Assembly: GCA_963931925.1 (NCBI GenBank)
Contig: OZ007567.1
Span: 77,814,686 to 77,878,685 of the forward strand
Source of the DNA: Onchidella celtica
Lineage: Eukaryota; Mollusca; Gastropoda; Systellommatophora; Onchidiidae
Direction: 5' to 3'
Length of the DNA stretch: 64,000 nt
Under the pieces are notes generated by a model. It was not told where the DNA came from. It saw only the letters and a list, made by a program, of their open reading frames with translations, and ran no database searches. Shown piece after piece: positions 1-11,900 of this stretch (position 1 is the stretch's first letter; every line of letters begins with the position of its first letter). The position numbers and the translations under genes are program-made.

Positions 1-498
1 GAGCATCTACAAAACAGATTTTTATTTTTTTCCCCCCAGATTGTAATATAATATTCATTGAACTCAGATCAAAGAAGGAAAAAAAGAGCTAAACCTTGCT
101 GATGAAATGGACATGACAACTCCAGAATTGCATGTAAAATTAGAAGTTGAAAGGTGAAGCACTGTAGTAATGAATGAAATCAAGGACAGAGATGGCATTG
201 ATATGTGATGTGGTGCAGTATTCCAGGCCTTACATCACAGTGGGAAAACAAATAATAGAAGGACAAATATTTTTCTGGAAAATGAATGCCAAGTTGCTTT
301 CCCAAGCTTTTACAATTTTGCGGTAATTCTGAGAGTGTCTTCATATGGAGAGAGCTTTTTTATTTCATTTGTCCTCTCTTCTTCATTTTTGCCTTTTCTT
401 CTTTTCATGGAGGAGGAAAAATAAGAAGAACTAATCAAAGATATTTAAGATCAATGAGTCTCAAGCTAATGTGGTACAGCATTTTTCTTTCATCACAG
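1..498. other. presumed intron upstream of the last exon
   Basis: Probably intron of the gene whose last exon starts at 499. A possible small open stretch at about 73-157 (ending AAAG before GTGAAG) looks exon-like, but its phase does not join the 499 exon. I see no other coding signal here. Confidence 0.4.
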
Positions 499-932
499 GA
501 GCTGGGAAGCGTAAAGCTGATAAAACAGAGACAGCATCTACCCCCAAGAAAGCCAAGATCTTGTTGCCAGCAAAATCACCAGCTAAAGGGCGTGAATCTA
601 AAAGAGGCGCGGCAGTCAAATCTTCGCCTCTGAAAACCCAGCAAGCTGCAGCGGTCACTAAAGGCAAGCAAAATCAGCCCAAGACAACAGCTGTTGAATC
701 AGCCATTTCTCCAAAGGCAACCAGGCAAGGTAAACGGAAGGTCACAAAATCTCCAGCAAAAACACAGCAAGCAACAAAGGGAAAGAGCAAAACTGCATCC
801 ACTACGACCATCACCAAATCAAGCCCTTCTCCAGTAAAATCAGCCAGAGCGAAAGGTGGAGCTCGTAAAAATGTTGCAAAATCACCAGCAAAGAAAACAA
901 CACCCGTTGCTGCCCGGACCAGGCGACAATAA
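499..932 (+). CDS. C-terminal exon of a Lys/Ser/Pro/Ala-rich, probably chromatin-associated protein (partial)
   Basis: This looks like the 3'-terminal coding exon of a gene that begins outside the window. The acceptor is TTTCATCACAG before 499, the first full codon is at 501 (phase 1 entry), and the stop is TAA at 930-932. About 144 residues are visible. They are extremely rich in Lys, Ala, Ser, Thr and Pro and nearly lack aromatic residues. There are repeated TPKK, SPAK, SPLK and SPVK motifs, and the end is basic (AARTRRQ). Tails of this kind occur in histone H1-like proteins, PDS5-type cohesin regulators, topoisomerase II and other nuclear proteins; they bind DNA and are often CDK-phosphorylated at SPxK. 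No globular domain is present, so the family cannot be assigned. That the product is nuclear and binds DNA is inference from composition. Confidence 0.6.
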
Positions 933-2990
933 TGATGCCAGTAATTAAGTTACTCATTTGTACATATGAATGCAGTGTTTACTCTAAGGTTTTTAAAGTA
1001 CATGTACACATTTTATGGAACAAAAGTGTCTTATTGAATCGCCTTACTATGTACAGTTTTGAATCAGCTGCGTATCGTATAGGGGCACTGCATTTGTCAT
1101 AATTTACATTTTTAAAGATCAGTTGTCTGCCATTTACTTTAAATCTGTGTTCATTTGCAATAGGACAGAGTTGCCATTTTACAGTGAATAGCGGCCGCCC
1201 CCCATGTATGTCTTTTTTAAGGACTCCTGGGTTTCCCATAATTTTTTTTTACGGTTTTCAAGTTGATAGTCCCTGTCTGGAAACTGAAACCTTTTTCCAT
1301 AAACTGAACACATTGTTTAATCCATTTTATCAGTTTTCTAATTTAACGTACAATTGGGGAATTGGTAGGGAAAAAATAGTGGTGGGTTAAGGTGAAGCAG
1401 TCTTAGTCTCTATGGATTGTAGATGCATAATAGAAATTTGTCCTTTATTTTTTATTTTTTTCCATCTGCTGAACATGGATTTGGATGGAATTAGTTTCCT
1501 CTGTAGGTGTGCAAAATGTTTTTTTCATTAGTAAAATTTGGAAAGCGGTTATAAATGACAGTAAACGCTGGTGGTCACATGGAATTGACACAAACAATGA
1601 TGAAACACGTCCTACTTAAAAGATAATTTCCCACTTTGACACAGAACACATGCATGCCATACATTATATCTGCAAAATGCAAGACAGGTTGTCCTGTGCA
1701 CTCTTTTTAGCACTACCGGTATTACTTTATTATTAATACTTGTTCTTGGCAGAATGTATTGAACAGTGCTTGAAACTTTCATGGTCAGTTTTTGTCACAA
1801 TTTAGTCTTTCTGAACATTCCTTATTTTGATGCAATGTATACACCATAAAAAAAAAAAAGGAAGAAAAAAGATGTATCGTGATTTGTTTTTTATCAAATA
1901 ATAGGTCTCTAAAGATTATATCAAAAGTCCATGTCATCATATTACAGTCACACATCAGCCACATTAGGACAGACTGCTGGTACATGTTATCACTGTCTTC
2001 ACAGCTGATGTGGAAATTACTGAGGACATTAGCCTACATCAAATTTCAAGTTTATATAGTCTGAAAGACAGCAGAAACTGGTGGGTCAGTTTGTTTTAAT
2101 TGAATTCACAACATGTTATGAAGAGTCAGACACCATCAATCCCTATTCTAGGCAAAAGAATTATTTACACATGGGCTCCATTCCTCTACTGATTCAGCAA
2201 CTTAGTTTGGTCTAGTGGGCGGTGCAGGTTGACAGATTTATTGCCCAGTAACCAGGGCCTGTACCAGGACTGCCCGTAATCCGATCCGTTTTTACCTGTG
2301 CGGGGCTTGCTGGATCCTCACTTGAGGATTAAAATTTAATCTCACTCTCTTGTTTCTTTTTCAAGTTTTTGCGATCGCCTTGTGTGTTTTGTGAAAGTAT
2401 AATCGATGAGATAAATTGATAAAGAAACAGATAAACAATTCCTCTTTACAGTGATATAAGTTTTATAAGGAGAACATTTCAATAAGTCTTTTAATAGACA
2501 CTTTTTCTTTATGGATCGCGATTAAAAGTGCTTGAAAATTTAGGCATGGTTCCTTTTATACTTAATTATCTAAAAATTGCGAGATATTACAGTATTTAGT
2601 TAACCATCCAGGGATAGAGGAACCTATGCCTAATGCAGACCTGCAAAAATTAAATGCATCTACTTCTTTTGCTGCCTACAGGAACTGTTTTTCCCTCCTA
2701 GGGGTTAGTTGTTAGTTCCATTTGAGGAGAGAAAGTGTTTGTGGATGTGTGAGAGAGAGAGAAGGGGGAGATAGGGAAGGTACAATGAACACTTCTATGT
2801 TACTCCTTTTATGGAAATTTATATCATATTAATAACTGGGTGTACTGCTCTCTCTTTCCTACTTCGTCTCTCTTTAGCTTTCCTCACCTGTCTCTTCCTG
2901 AATCTTCTAGTTTTTGATATATCATCTATTAATGACATCATTTTATAATAGCCTTAAGTAAGGGATAGTTCAATTATTGATTTTCAGAAA
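933..2990. other. 3' UTR and intergenic sequence
   Basis: AT-rich sequence after the stop codon at 932. It presumably contains the 3' UTR of the upstream gene, but I could not fix a polyadenylation site. No convincing coding exon is visible on either strand. Confidence 0.4.
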
Positions 2991-3001
2991 AATCGGCTAT
3001 A

Positions 3002-3300
3002 ATGGAACATACACTGTTCAGTCACACTGATCTGATCAATAAACTCTGTCATGTTTGTAGCCTTCGTGTGCAGAGCTCTGCTGGTGTTAAGGCAAATAAG
3101 ACCAAGAGACTGTGCACCATTTCGTTCAGAATTACTTATCTACTTTGCAATAGATATCACTTCGGACGACAGCAGGCATTCTGCAAAAATATGCCAAAAA
3201 TGCATAGTCCGCATGAGCAAGTTGAAGCTAAAGCCCATTACTGCCACACAACTTGAATTAGCCAAGAAAACGGTCCAGGATGTCTGGGGTGCATATTTAT
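3002..3300 (+). pseudogene. frameshifted Cys-rich zinc-finger fragment
   Basis: Two overlapping frames together read like one Cys-rich zinc-binding domain. The first (from about 3020) contains LCHVCSLRV and then KRLC; the second (from about 3120) contains ELLIYFAIDITSDDS followed by KICQKCIVRM. The order CxxC, Cys, a hydrophobic-acidic FxID segment, then CxxC resembles N-terminal zinc fingers of some invertebrate mobile-element or RAG1-like proteins. The frame changes at about 3120-3140, so the copy is broken unless an intron or sequencing error explains it. No catalytic domain is nearby. The family assignment is a pattern impression only. Confidence 0.35.
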
Positions 3301-3362
3301 TTATTTTGGTAATATTAAGTACAACTCTATCATTCACACGAACTAGTTACATAGACGGCTGA

Positions 3363-3490
3363 CTAAATGTCATGTGTTTCAAATGCTTTAATAGCTTCAT
3401 CTAATCTTTTTTTAATTATATCTGTGAATAATTCCACTTTGTTATATTCATAAACAAAAAGGAAGTGTGACTGAGAATCTTTGATTGATT

Positions 3491-3521
<31 letters not shown>

Positions 3522-6500
3522 AGAAGGGAGGGAGAGAGAGAGAGAGACAGAGAGACCAAAGGAGCGACTTTATCATGCATTTTTAAATGAAGCCACTTCA
3601 AAAGACTTAATATCTCACTTCTGAAGAAGTAGATGCAAATGGAAACTTGACAGTGTAAAGTGCTATGGTTGCCTGTATTTATAGTCAACACAGTTTGTTT
3701 GGGATATCTCGCGTTTTGTAATAATAATTATTTTGATATGAAATTGTATGTTTTTTTTAATAATTTGCATGCCTTTCTTGGAGGCAGGGTGAATTTGGCA
3801 TGTCGCCATTTTTTTCACTTTTTCAGTGTCTTATGTTATAGAGCGCATGTTAAACTTTGATTGCACATGTCACATGTTGTTGTAGGTCACTTGGTTATCA
3901 AGATATTAAATTTCAAAGTTTGGTAAAAATGATGAAATCAGGCCAGTTTTGACTTCTTACTGGTCCCAAGTGCGCTCAGGTGGAACGGATGGAGACGGCC
4001 TAACCGTCAAACGAAACCCGATAGGCTTGGGCCCGCCCACAGCTCCCGAACTAAGTTGCAGGTTGGAGTCCATGTGTTGAAATAACGTTTCCTGCATTTC
4101 ATTAGAAGAAATGCTAATGAACTACATTTTTTGGCAGTTGCCTCATTTCATTATCAATGATCAATATTATTTCAACTTGCTTTATGACCAATATAACAAG
4201 AGTCCACTTGTTTTCTGATGAATCATACTGTTTTGTATGTACATATTTTATTCATTAGTTATCAGTAGGAAAGATTTCATTTTTATGCATTTTCCTCATT
4301 CTGTTCTTCTGTTTTGTCTCACAAATGCTCATAGATATTGTGTAAGAGATATTGTGTAATTTGTGTCACTGTTGCCTTTTCCCCATTGGTCCAGTAAAAT
4401 GTATTGTCATCATTGTGTCAACACATATCACCACACATCAGCCTTATCCTGCGTATCATTTTCTTAATGGAATGTGGTCCTGAATGAAATCAAAAGTACA
4501 ATGCATTTACTCATTTGTTGTGCTGTCGACAGTATGTCGCTTTAGTACTGCTTTATTCCATCTCCACATGGGCACGTTTTGAAAAAATCACGTTACACCT
4601 AAGTTCTGGGGTTTAACTTTACAAAGTGTCAGATCATCTTATTAATAGTAAATACTTTGAAAGTTAAAGTTTACTCCCAGAAGTGAGATACCTCGATGAC
4701 AGAATACTTTTATACCAAACTGACAGTAAATCTCAGTTGTTTTTTTTTAGCAAAGTGAAGAGAGAATAAAGCAGTACCAGGGCGATGAAAAGCGATAGTT
4801 TATTTTGTGCTTGCCATTTTTTATACTATACCACCAATGTGTGTTCAGTAGATCATTAAATGACAAAGGTAAAAACCAGATTAAAATGTTAAGAAATTCC
4901 AGAATACCAGACTTCATTACAAGACAAGTAAATTTCAGATCAGCTTTTCAGAATGAATTGAGAGCAGTTTACAAAGATAGCTCATTGTGAGTCATAGTTT
5001 TTTTTTTCAATACCTCCATTGTTCAACTTCATGCACAAAAAGCTCATTGCCGGTCAAACAGTTTATTTCACTCCACTTATTAGCAAATATATATGTAAAT
5101 ATGGCTTTGTCACATATTTTTATGATGCATAGTATTAGCATGCTTTCTGTAATCATATATATGTGAACTATCACTTTTTGAATCACATTAATTCTTAATG
5201 CTATGATTTATTTTGAACTAAGATAATGGTTGGGTGGTTTTTGGGTGTAGTGAATTTTTAATAACAATGTTTCACATAACATTTATTTTAAATTTTGTCT
5301 TCAGCCATTGTTTTTGAAATGTTGATTGCCATTGTTGAATGTTATTATGATCTTATAATTAATGTAATGTGTTGAGCCAAGAAAATATTGGTTACAATGT
5401 TTAAGAAATTTATTTTGTCAGCAATACTTCTAAAAAGTGGGGCCGTCATCCTCGCTGATATTGGCGTTTAAGGGACCACAAAACTGTGGGGATGACTAAC
5501 CCTGATTTTAATAAAACATTTGTAGTCAAAATATTTTTAGATGTGAGAAAAGTTGTGTTTCCCAAGCTTTCTTTCTTCAGTGTTCAGCGTCCTAAACAAA
5601 TACTTTTTGGGTGGGAATACTGGCAGCAATAAAAATTTTAACATTTTGATATTAAATGCTGAAATTGGAAAGACAGAAATACAATAGAATTTTCAAATTG
5701 AATTTGTAATTTATTTATAGATTTTCTGTTCTGTTCAGTCATAAATTTTATACTGCAGTTCATAGATCTATAATCAATTGTGGTTTGAATTAATAATTTC
5801 TGACTGAGGTCTTAGGAGCATGTTGACTATCATTAGTTTGACAATATGCATCATTTTATTTGATTTAACTTGATTATAAATATTTATTCAGTTGCCTTAT
5901 CTGTAATGACCAGTTTTTATTTTCATTTGAGCTGTAAAACTTGGTACATGTATATTTTACAGATCAAACAGAAGTACTTGTGTAATATCAAATTCCAGGA
6001 AGAAATTTACTGCTTTGTTTTCTGTGAATGAAACCTTGCGTTGTATCTTTGTTATGTTAGCCCTCCCTGGGACTTCTTTTCTCTTTTCACCTATTGGTGG
6101 AGTGAAAATGATTTGGGGGGGGGGGGGGGGCACGGCACATTTCAACATTTGTACATTATAACAGTCTCTTGAAGAAGTGCTATAAAGTTAAATTGTTTAG
6201 AAAACGGTATGATAGCTGTTACTACATAACTTCAGGAGTTGGCTTGTAAGCAGAGAGAAATAGTGCACTAGAAACATTTCTCTAAACTTGAAAGTTCAGT
6301 AATACCTTAGACTGCTGTAACTTCTTCTTCTGTGCAACTGGCACCAAAATTTTTATTTTCAGATTTACGTTTTGTGATGCAAGCTCCCTATTTTTAATTT
6401 TTATCCAAAAATAGAAGCTGAACATCAGTGAACATAGAGATAAGAATAACTAGCATAAAAGGGAAATAGTAATTACTAATAGTTTTGATGTTGGGTTTAT

Positions 6501-7060
6501 AAAGGCCTGTTCAGATCATCAGGGCATGAGATTTATTTTATTTATAATAATTATTTTTTGTTTTTGTTATTGTCACCCACCGATTTGTACATAGTGTTAG
6601 CTAAATATAGATTCAGAACATTCATGTATACTGGTGTTGAATGGCTTGGGCAAAAACAGGTGTTATTTGTTAGATTGGGAGAGTACATTAGACAAGTTCT
6701 TGGAAGAAGTGTCTGTGAAAATGCTGTATACACTTGAAATCTCTGTAAATCCAGATATTGGCCCTTGCGGAATTGTTTTTTAAAACCCAAAGGTTAGTTT
6801 ATTGGTAAAAGTCAAGAATCTTAGTGCAAATATTGGGTAGCCAATGAATTGATTTTCCATCATGATTCTTTATCAAACAAAAGTAGTTATGGCTTATGCC
6901 ATTGTAAATGGGCAGTTTTATGTTTTAGGCCACTGAAAATGCTTTGAAGGCATTTTTCTTCCTTTACTTGAAAGAAACAGCAAATGTATCCATATTATTA
7001 TTATTATTAATATATTCCTGATTCACCTGGACACTACTGCCTTCATTAAAATTCCTGAGA
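3363..7060. other. intergenic, no gene seen
   Basis: AT-rich sequence without convincing exons. It holds a GA-rich microsatellite just inside its left end (3488-3552), a small GC-richer patch at about 3960-4070 and a 16-base G run at about 6115-6130. Confidence 0.4.
3488..3552. repeat. GA microsatellite
   Basis: Interrupted (GA)n tract with GAAG and GGGA variants. Confidence 0.9.
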
Positions 7061-7067
7061 TAAATAG

Positions 7068-7295
7068 TTGCTTTTGTTATTTAAGAAGGTATTGGATTGG
7101 AATCCCCAGGGCAAGAGATCAAGAGGAAGGCCGCGCGGAACGTGGAGAAGAGCCAGAGAAAATGATGTGCAACGAAGCGGAAAGACTTGGAATAATGTAA
7201 AGAGACTGGCCCATGATAGAGAGGGATGGAAAGTGTTTGTTGGTGGCCTATACCCTGATCCAGGGTGAGAAAGGCAATGATGATGATGATGACAT
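7068..7295 (+). mobile_element. 5'-truncated non-LTR retrotransposon, C-terminal end and 3' tail
   Basis: An open frame encodes a short segment with GKRSRGRPRGTWRR, then TWNNVKRLAHDREGW and a stop just after GGLYPDPG. This arrangement (basic GRP-x-TWRR, W, LAxDRxxW) is the familiar C-terminus after the reverse transcriptase of many invertebrate LINEs. The stop codon is followed at once by GAAAGGCAATGATGATGATGA, that is, a simple (ATG)n 3' tail. The same 3' terminus occurs on the minus strand at 11608-11651. Only the last fraction of the element is present, so this is a dead copy. Confidence 0.75.
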
Positions 7296-7329
7296 CAGAT
7301 CTGCCAAATATCCCTTACTTTACATGTAT

Positions 7330-7871
7330 TTAAAGGAGCGTCAAAATATGGCAAAAAGAAAGTTGTATGAAGCAAAGCCTCGCACCTAAAATCATCTGTA
7401 TAATTCACAAATTCTCCTCCTTTGACGGCAAAAGGCATTTTTATAACCATCAGGCCATCTGCAGTTACCAAATACACTGTAATGAATTACATGTATTGCA
7501 TGTAGGTTTCAAATACGGGGGGGGGGTGTTGCACTGAAGTTTGGATTTTTAAAAATTGGTTTTGTTTTTCAATTTATTTGAGTTTGGTTTGTGTGGTTGA
7601 CTGCTTGCCCCCGATTCCTTTTTTTCATCAGCACATGACCTGCGGCGAGAACACTTCATGCCGGCTGGTGTAAACTACTTTGCGTGATCGCAGCTAAGTT
7701 AGAACTTAGAATACAGGAATGCCTGCTGCAGAGGGTAGAAAGTGGCGGGGCGAGGCAGTGATTGGGGATCTACGCGGAGGGCGGCTTTTATGCTTGTAAC
7801 TTGTAAGAAATAGTATAGAAACAGGACCCCTTTCTGCTTTTTATTTTTGCCATATTTTGACTTTCCTTCAA
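7330..7871. repeat. fold-back arms of a short interspersed repeat
   Basis: The segment at about 7333-7386 (GTCAAAATATGGCAAAAAGA, then TTGTATGAAGCAAAGCC) recurs as an inverted partial copy at about 7843-7871 (TTTTTGCCATATTTTGACTT). The same core, AAAAAGAAAAAGTTGTATG, occurs in a family with further members at 8134, 31825, 59740 and 60100. It may be a small non-autonomous element whose ends can fold back. Confidence 0.5.
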
Positions 7872-8133
7872 CTACAGCCTTGCTGCATCCCTACAGATTC
7901 TTTTTTAAAAATATTTCGTGAACTCACTACAAATATAGATCTAATTCTGTATTTCGAATTTATGTAAGGACATGAGATATTATTACATTTATTATTTTTG
8001 TTCGTCTTTTCAAAAAAAAAGGAAATTTCTGTTAAGGGACATGTATGAGGATAAAGTCCAGTCCAGTAAAGTTCAAGTCAGTGGTGATGGTGTGCACATA
8101 ATGCTAACACAGCTGATAATATACCTAAAGTAC

Positions 8134-8215
8134 ATTATTATAAAAACCACAGAAAAACTGGGGTCGCAGCAAGGATATCTAGGCAAAGTCAGAATTTGGC
8201 TTTGCTACAATACTT
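8134..8215 (+). repeat. short interspersed repeat, copy b
   Basis: ATTATAAAAACCACAGAAAA followed by ACTGGGGTCGCAGCAAGG and a GGCTTTGCTAC end. It matches copies near 31825, 59740 and 60100, and it directly precedes the LINE fragment at 8222. Confidence 0.6.
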
Positions 8216-8221
8216 TTTTTT

Positions 8222-8619
8222 TGACCGAGTTGTTCAATCATATGTTGAAAGCAGGGAAGCTGCCACAGGACTTCAAAGATGCTTCAATCATCCATCTGTA
8301 CAAAAACAAAGGGGACAGCCAAGTCTGTGACAACCATCGGGGAATCTCTCTACTTTCAATTGCTGGCAAAATATTGGCAAGAATGCTTCTGAATCGCCTT
8401 CTTGATCACCTCTCGTCAAATGACTTGCTTCCCGAGAGCCAATGTGGCTTTCGTAAAGAGAGGGGAACGGCGGATATGATTTTTGCTGCCAGACAGATTC
8501 AGGAAAAATGCATGGAACAAAATAAAGCGCTGTATATCACATTTGTTGACCTCACAAAAGCATTTGACACAGTGTGTCGTGAAGGCCTCTGGAAAATTGG
8601 AGGGCGGCCCTTACCATAG
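8222..8619 (+). pseudogene. LINE reverse transcriptase fragment (finger/palm, truncated)
   Basis: The open frame contains a non-LTR reverse transcriptase block: FKDASIIHLYKNKGD, then NHRGISLLSIAGKILA, then LPESQCGFRKERGTADMIF, then YITFVDLTKAFDTV. These correspond to RT motifs 1, 2, 2a and the first catalytic palm motif (the Asp of FVDLTKAFD). The frame stops at 8617-8619, immediately after a junction to the element's C-terminal tail. The second palm motif (the xxDD box), thumb and everything between are deleted. The 5' endonuclease part is also absent. This is a dead, internally deleted, 5'-truncated copy. Confidence 0.85.
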
Positions 8620-8935
8620 GCAGCAAAGCATGGGAAGCTGACAGGGTCCAGCAGGCTATCAAAAAAAGAGAACGGCGCAAGAAAAGGCCCAGTGGTACTG
8701 AACCAACGGAGCACTCTTGTCATTTATGCGGAAGGGTCTGCAGGGCAAAAATAGGACTTATCAGTCACATTAGAAGCCATAAGTCATGAAAGAACAGTCT
8801 TTCTATTCTGTCCTCTGTGTCTTTTAGTTCTCTTTATTGTCCATGTGTTGAAATTCTCAACAATTTCTGTTCTTTATTCCTCTGGTGTTGTTAAGGTCAT
8901 CATCATACCTGATGGACGAACTATTATTATATTGT
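8620..8935 (+). mobile_element. LINE C-terminal zinc-finger tail and 3' UTR
   Basis: Directly after the truncated RT, another frame (about 8619-8789) reads a basic segment (KKRERRKKRPSG) followed by CHLCGRVCRAKIGLISHIRSH and a stop. This is a C2H2 finger (CxxC, 12 residues, HxxxH) that ends several LINE polyproteins. The non-coding tail continues to the ACTATTATTATATTG end near 8935. The same tail and 3' UTR occur inverted at 57293-57480, which defines the element's 3' end. Confidence 0.8.
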
Positions 8936-11900
8936 TGACACTTGGGTGCTGGTCTTCCACACGATACACAACAGTTGAACTTTTTACAGTTTTGGAGAGG
9001 TGCAACAGAACTTATGAGACCCGGTATAAAAATACATGTAGGCCTATAGGCCATAATTATACGGGTAGCTCTACATTGTAAGTGAATGGCTTCACCAATA
9101 CAAGAAAAAGAAGTCACATAAATTACATGTACGTCCTTGATATAGGGTAGAAGTGATTGATACATGTACTATTACTACATTCACGTGGGCATCGTGACGA
9201 TCCTGTATTGAGTCCACAAAAAGTGCGTAATGAGTGTTAGAGATTTCATTATTGTCACATTTTTTTTGTGTAGTGTGAAGGAATTAAACAAAATGCCACA
9301 AAAGAAACGGCAATCGGTACAGGAGAAGAAAAAAAAATCCCTCAACTTGACCCAACTCCCTGTACGCGTACCGCGATCATGTATCTATGGTCGAAAATAT
9401 TTTAGTGGAAAGTGACTGCATGTTCACGTTAATACACATGTACTTTGTACTTAGTAAGTACACAATAAAATGGACTTCCGTCGTTCAGGGATGACCATGA
9501 ACTTTTGGTCACTTTTCTACAATAATGGCATGTGTCAGACTGTGATGTTTCCACTTTCTCTCACTCTTCCTCTCACTAACTTTCTTCTGACACCAGCCGT
9601 GATAGGCACGGCACAAACACACTATCTCTCTTCTATAAGTTATAACAAACGATATCTGTATTGCTTATCTATACAATAATTATTAATTCATTCAATAATA
9701 ATAGGAACATAGGTCATACAATTTCACGTGAATTTCGATGGAATGAAATCAATGCAAATCAGTACATGATAATTAAAAGGCTTCCTAATATTCAATTCCT
9801 AGCACATTTTATAAAACACATGGGTACATTCAGCATAAGGAAACCTCTCCTTTAGGGGTGTATGGCGCTATCTGGGCACTGGTTCTTCCTCTCTACTCTG
9901 GCTTGACTGCGCAGTTAGATCAACAGGTATCGGCAGGTACCAATAGGTCGGGAAACCAAGAAGCCACGATGTCGTTAATCAAAGTACAAGAAGTTGAGAA
10001 GCCAAGAAGGTGTTGTTCTTCCTCCTCTGTAGAAAAACAATCGCAACTTCCTAATCTACGGTTGGAAGGCATGACTTCCATACTTACTCAATGACGGATA
10101 TTCACCATTAATACTTTTAACCGCTGACACTGTTGTGTTATCAGTCAGGCTGCAGCTCCCATACTCCATAGGCTCCCATATAGGCAATAGAATAAACGAT
10201 CAATACAGTTTTAATGATATTTACACGTTCCCCACGAAGAATAACGCTCTCTCTAACAGACCCCATCCTATAAGGTTTCGTAACATATATGTAACGGCGT
10301 TTCCGTGACTCTCTCAGAGGCAGTAGTTATACCAAAGTAAACCCCCTAGATTTAGGTTCTACAATTATGAACATTAAGTAAAATACACATGCATCGTACA
10401 ATTAACTTACCACTCAGCAACAGCTCAAATGCCGACAAGATACCAAAGATACCACGCTCTGACAAAGGATGTTTGCGGGTTCCCTGACCCTCCCCACTCA
10501 CAAGACTAGTACGAAGTTACAGTTGCAGTGGTGGTCTCCTCTTCGGCACGAAGCTGGTGAGTGCTCTCAGCGGTCTGAAGTTGGAAGGAGCGTTCGGGGA
10601 TTTATACCCAGTCAGGTAGCGTCCCAAGACGCTCACCGAGTGTACATTAGTTATCCTAATAGCCACCCCCGTCGACTCCACGTCAAATACTATTGAAGCA
10701 TCTCTACCCCCCCAAGCAATTCCCAGGTGATCTGATCGTCAAGTACGGCGGTCAAGTAAACACTACCCTTTTCGGGTGTCAAAGCGCTTCAGTTGCATCC
10801 CATACTTTCCCCCTCTGGCCTACAATAACTCTGTCTCCCCGCCGTCAACTATCTTCCCACGCTAGTTATACCTTGCCAACCTGTCACCCTGTTACACAGA
10901 CTTAACGCCAAAAGGCAACTGAGAGTTCCTTGCATTCCTGGGCAGGAAGGCTAGTTAATACAGAGAATGAAGTGCGCCACCAGGAAAATGTAACAATACT
11001 CCAATAGAATTTATTAGAATCGTAGTGGCACAAGTCATCAACTGACAGGAAAAGAAACACTTTTTTCTTAACATCTCAAAAGTGGCAAAACTGGCTTATG
11101 CCATGAGCTTGAAGCAAAGCAGCGACGTTTTGCCATGTTCAGGCTGTTTTGACTGTCTGCTCTTATGGATCAGCGTCGCCTGTACACATACATGTAGTTG
11201 AACCGTCTCGGGTTGAATGAAGTATGATATTGTACATAGGTAGGCCAATGCGGGGGTGGCAGTGGCAGTCTTTACCGCAATAATTTGCAGGGGGCTTAGA
11301 TCTATTGTGGTTGTAGCTGTCTTTTCTGTGGAACTGTTTGTCCTCCATCTCGGTCGTCAACAATAATAAACAAAAGAAACCATAGCTTCTGAAATACAGT
11401 TTTCTTGTCGTTGTAGTGTAGCCCTCCCCACGCTGTCTGTCTGTCTCCCTCCCTCTCAGTGTTTTGTTTTACACGTACTTCATTTAGAAATTTTGTCTCG
11501 CCAGGGCCGGATCCAGACCTTTAGAGGCCCTAAGCACTAAAGATTTTGGTGCTCCCATATAGGCCTACTGTATAATTCAAAATACAAACAAAAATAAACA
11601 ATGGGATCATCATCATTGCCTTTCTCACCCTGGATCAGGGTATAGGCCACCAAACAATGGGATAGAATTTATAAATATTTTAATTTTTCATTTATTGTGG
11701 GGGGGGGGGGGGGTTGTGGATCCTTCTTGAGCTGCACCCTTTGCATTTTTGCACCATATGGTCCATGGTTAATTCGGCAATGAAAACTTCCTATGGTGCC
11801 CCCTTTCCCTTGATGTCCTAAGCACATAATTATTTTGCTTAGTGGCTGATGCAGCCCAGTGTCTCGCATTATATTATTATGATTGTAATGTCAGCGCATT

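Noticed and set aside
73..157. Small exon upstream of 499 reading KELNLADEMDMTTPELHVKL
   Set aside because: Its end phase cannot join the 499 exon without meeting a stop; I could not support it.
9858..10094. A short open frame with a hydrophobic start
   Set aside because: No splice context, no recognisable domain; it lies in unclassified repeat-like DNA.
10469..10905. Possible solo LTR in the GC-richer block
   Set aside because: I found no TG...CA termini with matching target duplication and no second copy.
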